DNA from: Bacillota bacterium
Lineage (GTDB): Bacteria; Bacillota; Limnochordia; Limnochordales; ZCTH02-B6
Reading direction: 5' to 3'
DNA: 39,804 nt
NCBI GenBank assembly: GCA_017578085.1
Contig: PKQR01000006.1
Location: forward strand, 1 to 39,804
Made by a program: the position numbers and the translations under genes. Under the pieces are notes generated by a model. The model was not told the DNA's origin. It saw nothing but the letters and a program-made list of their open reading frames with translations, and did not search any database. The stretch's first letter is position 1, and each line of letters begins with the position of its first letter. Positions 39,196 through 39,804 of this stretch are shown here, piece after piece.

Positions 39196-39804
39196 ATGGA
39201 AGTTGCCAAGCTAGGGACTTCGGGCATAGAGGTCACTCGGGTCGCCCTGGGCACGTGGGCCATCGGCGGCTGGCTGTGGGGCGGCACCGACGTGGAGCAG
39301 TCGGTCCGGGCCATCCACGCCGCGCTGGACATGGGGATCACCACCGTGGACACGGCGCCCGTCTACGGGTTTGGGCTTGCGGAGGAGATTTTGGCTGAAG
39401 CCCTTGCCCGGCGGCAGGTGCCCCGGGAAAAGGTCATCATCGCCACCAAGTTTGGCATGGAGTGGGACGACAAGCAGAACACCTGGCGCAACGCCAGACC
39501 CGAGCGCATCCGCAAGGAGATCGATGACAGCCTCAGGCGGCTGCGCACGGACTACATTGACCTCTACCAGATCCACTGGCCCGACCCCAACACCCCCATC
39601 GCGGAAACCGCCCAAGTGGTCAAGGAGCTTTATGAGGCGGGTAAGATAAGGGCCATCGGCGTGTGCAACTACTCGGTGGAGCAGCTGGAGGAGTGGCGGC
39701 GCCACGCCCCCCTGCACTCGGTGCAGCCCCGCTACAATCTCCTTGAGCGCCAGATCGAAAAGGACGTGCTGCCCTACTGCCGCGAGCATGGATTGGCGGT
39801 GCTG
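39196..39804 (+). CDS. Aldo/keto reductase (3' end beyond the window)
   Basis: The reading frame stays open to the end of the window, giving the first 203 residues. The sequence is that of an NAD(P)H-dependent aldo/keto reductase: LGTSGIEVTRVALGTWAIGG, catalytic Asp52 and Tyr57 in VDTAPVYG, Lys85 in IIATKFG, His127 in YQIHWPD, then GKIRAIGVCNY and VQPRYNLLERQIEKDVLPYC. All four active-site residues are present. ATG 39196 follows GAGGAGGGAG. The carbonyl substrate cannot be predicted. The gene is divergent from the amidohydrolase. Confidence 0.92.
   Translation, partial: MEVAKLGTSGIEVTRVALGTWAIGGWLWGGTDVEQSVRAIHAALDMGITTVDTAPVYGFGLAEEILAEALARRQVPREKVIIATKFGMEWDDKQNTWRNARPERIRKEIDDSLRRLRTDYIDLYQIHWPDPNTPIAETAQVVKELYEAGKIRAIGVCNYSVEQLEEWRRHAPLHSVQPRYNLLERQIEKDVLPYCREHGLAVL

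Overview
The window looks like chromosomal DNA of a high-GC, endospore-forming, deep-branching Bacillota (Symbiobacteriia, Limnochordia or Thermaerobacter-like; this placement is inference from gene content, and no 16S rRNA is present). The evidence is a Bacillus-type set of marker genes in familiar order: ytrH-ytrI (spore maturation) divergent from dnaE, mtrB encoding the trp RNA-binding protein TRAP, accD-accA-pyk, polA-mutM-coaE, and a c-di-AMP (ydaO/yuaA-type) riboswitch. Starts are often GTG or TTG behind strong GGAGG sites, and promoters are classic sigma-A type.

Layout. 1-2315: the end of a peptide ABC transporter operon (OppD-type, OppF-type) followed by a class I glutamine-amidotransferase-like peptidase (C26). 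2415-2615: a 66-residue unknown protein. 2682-2977: a sigma-A promoter, a c-di-AMP riboswitch and an intrinsic terminator in front of an AtuA-like/DUF4387 gene pair, then mtnA and gltX. 7553-8967: tRNA-Gln(CTG), speE and tRNA-Glu(CTC) with clear promoters and terminators. 9156-12017: a CHRD-domain protein, a long-form isocitrate dehydrogenase (minus strand) and a small starch-binding-module protein. 12085-12893: ytrI and ytrH (minus). 13030-20702: a long plus-strand run of dnaE, a PgpA/YutG-like gene, mtrB, a small conserved gene, accD, accA and pyk. 20754-24351: ald, a HemL-like class III aminotransferase and an AIR-synthase/HypE-like protein. 24424-26232: pepF (minus). 26490-27296: uppP. Then tRNA-Leu(CAA) and an SLH-like membrane-anchored protein with tandem helical repeats (minus). 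29311-34753: polA-mutM-coaE-mgsA-lytic transglycosylase. 34782-37942: a nicotinate phosphoribosyltransferase and a second oppD-oppF pair that has no permease or binding protein beside it. 38067-39053: a metal-dependent amidohydrolase (minus). 39196-end: an aldo/keto reductase cut by the window edge.

Most of the content is core metabolism: replication and repair (DnaE, PolA, MutM), fatty-acid precursor (AccDA), lower glycolysis and its bypass (Pyk, MgsA), amino-acid nitrogen (Ald, aminotransferase, Icd), cofactors (CoaE, NAPRTase), translation (GltX and three tRNAs) and envelope (UppP, lytic transglycosylase, SLH protein). The most unusual features are the c-di-AMP riboswitch placed before an AtuA-like/DUF4387 operon, a DnaE that appears to lack the OB-fold domain, a cytosolic-looking starch-binding-module protein, and the QDW-type tandem repeats in the SLH-like protein. 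No CRISPR array, insertion sequence or prophage was seen.
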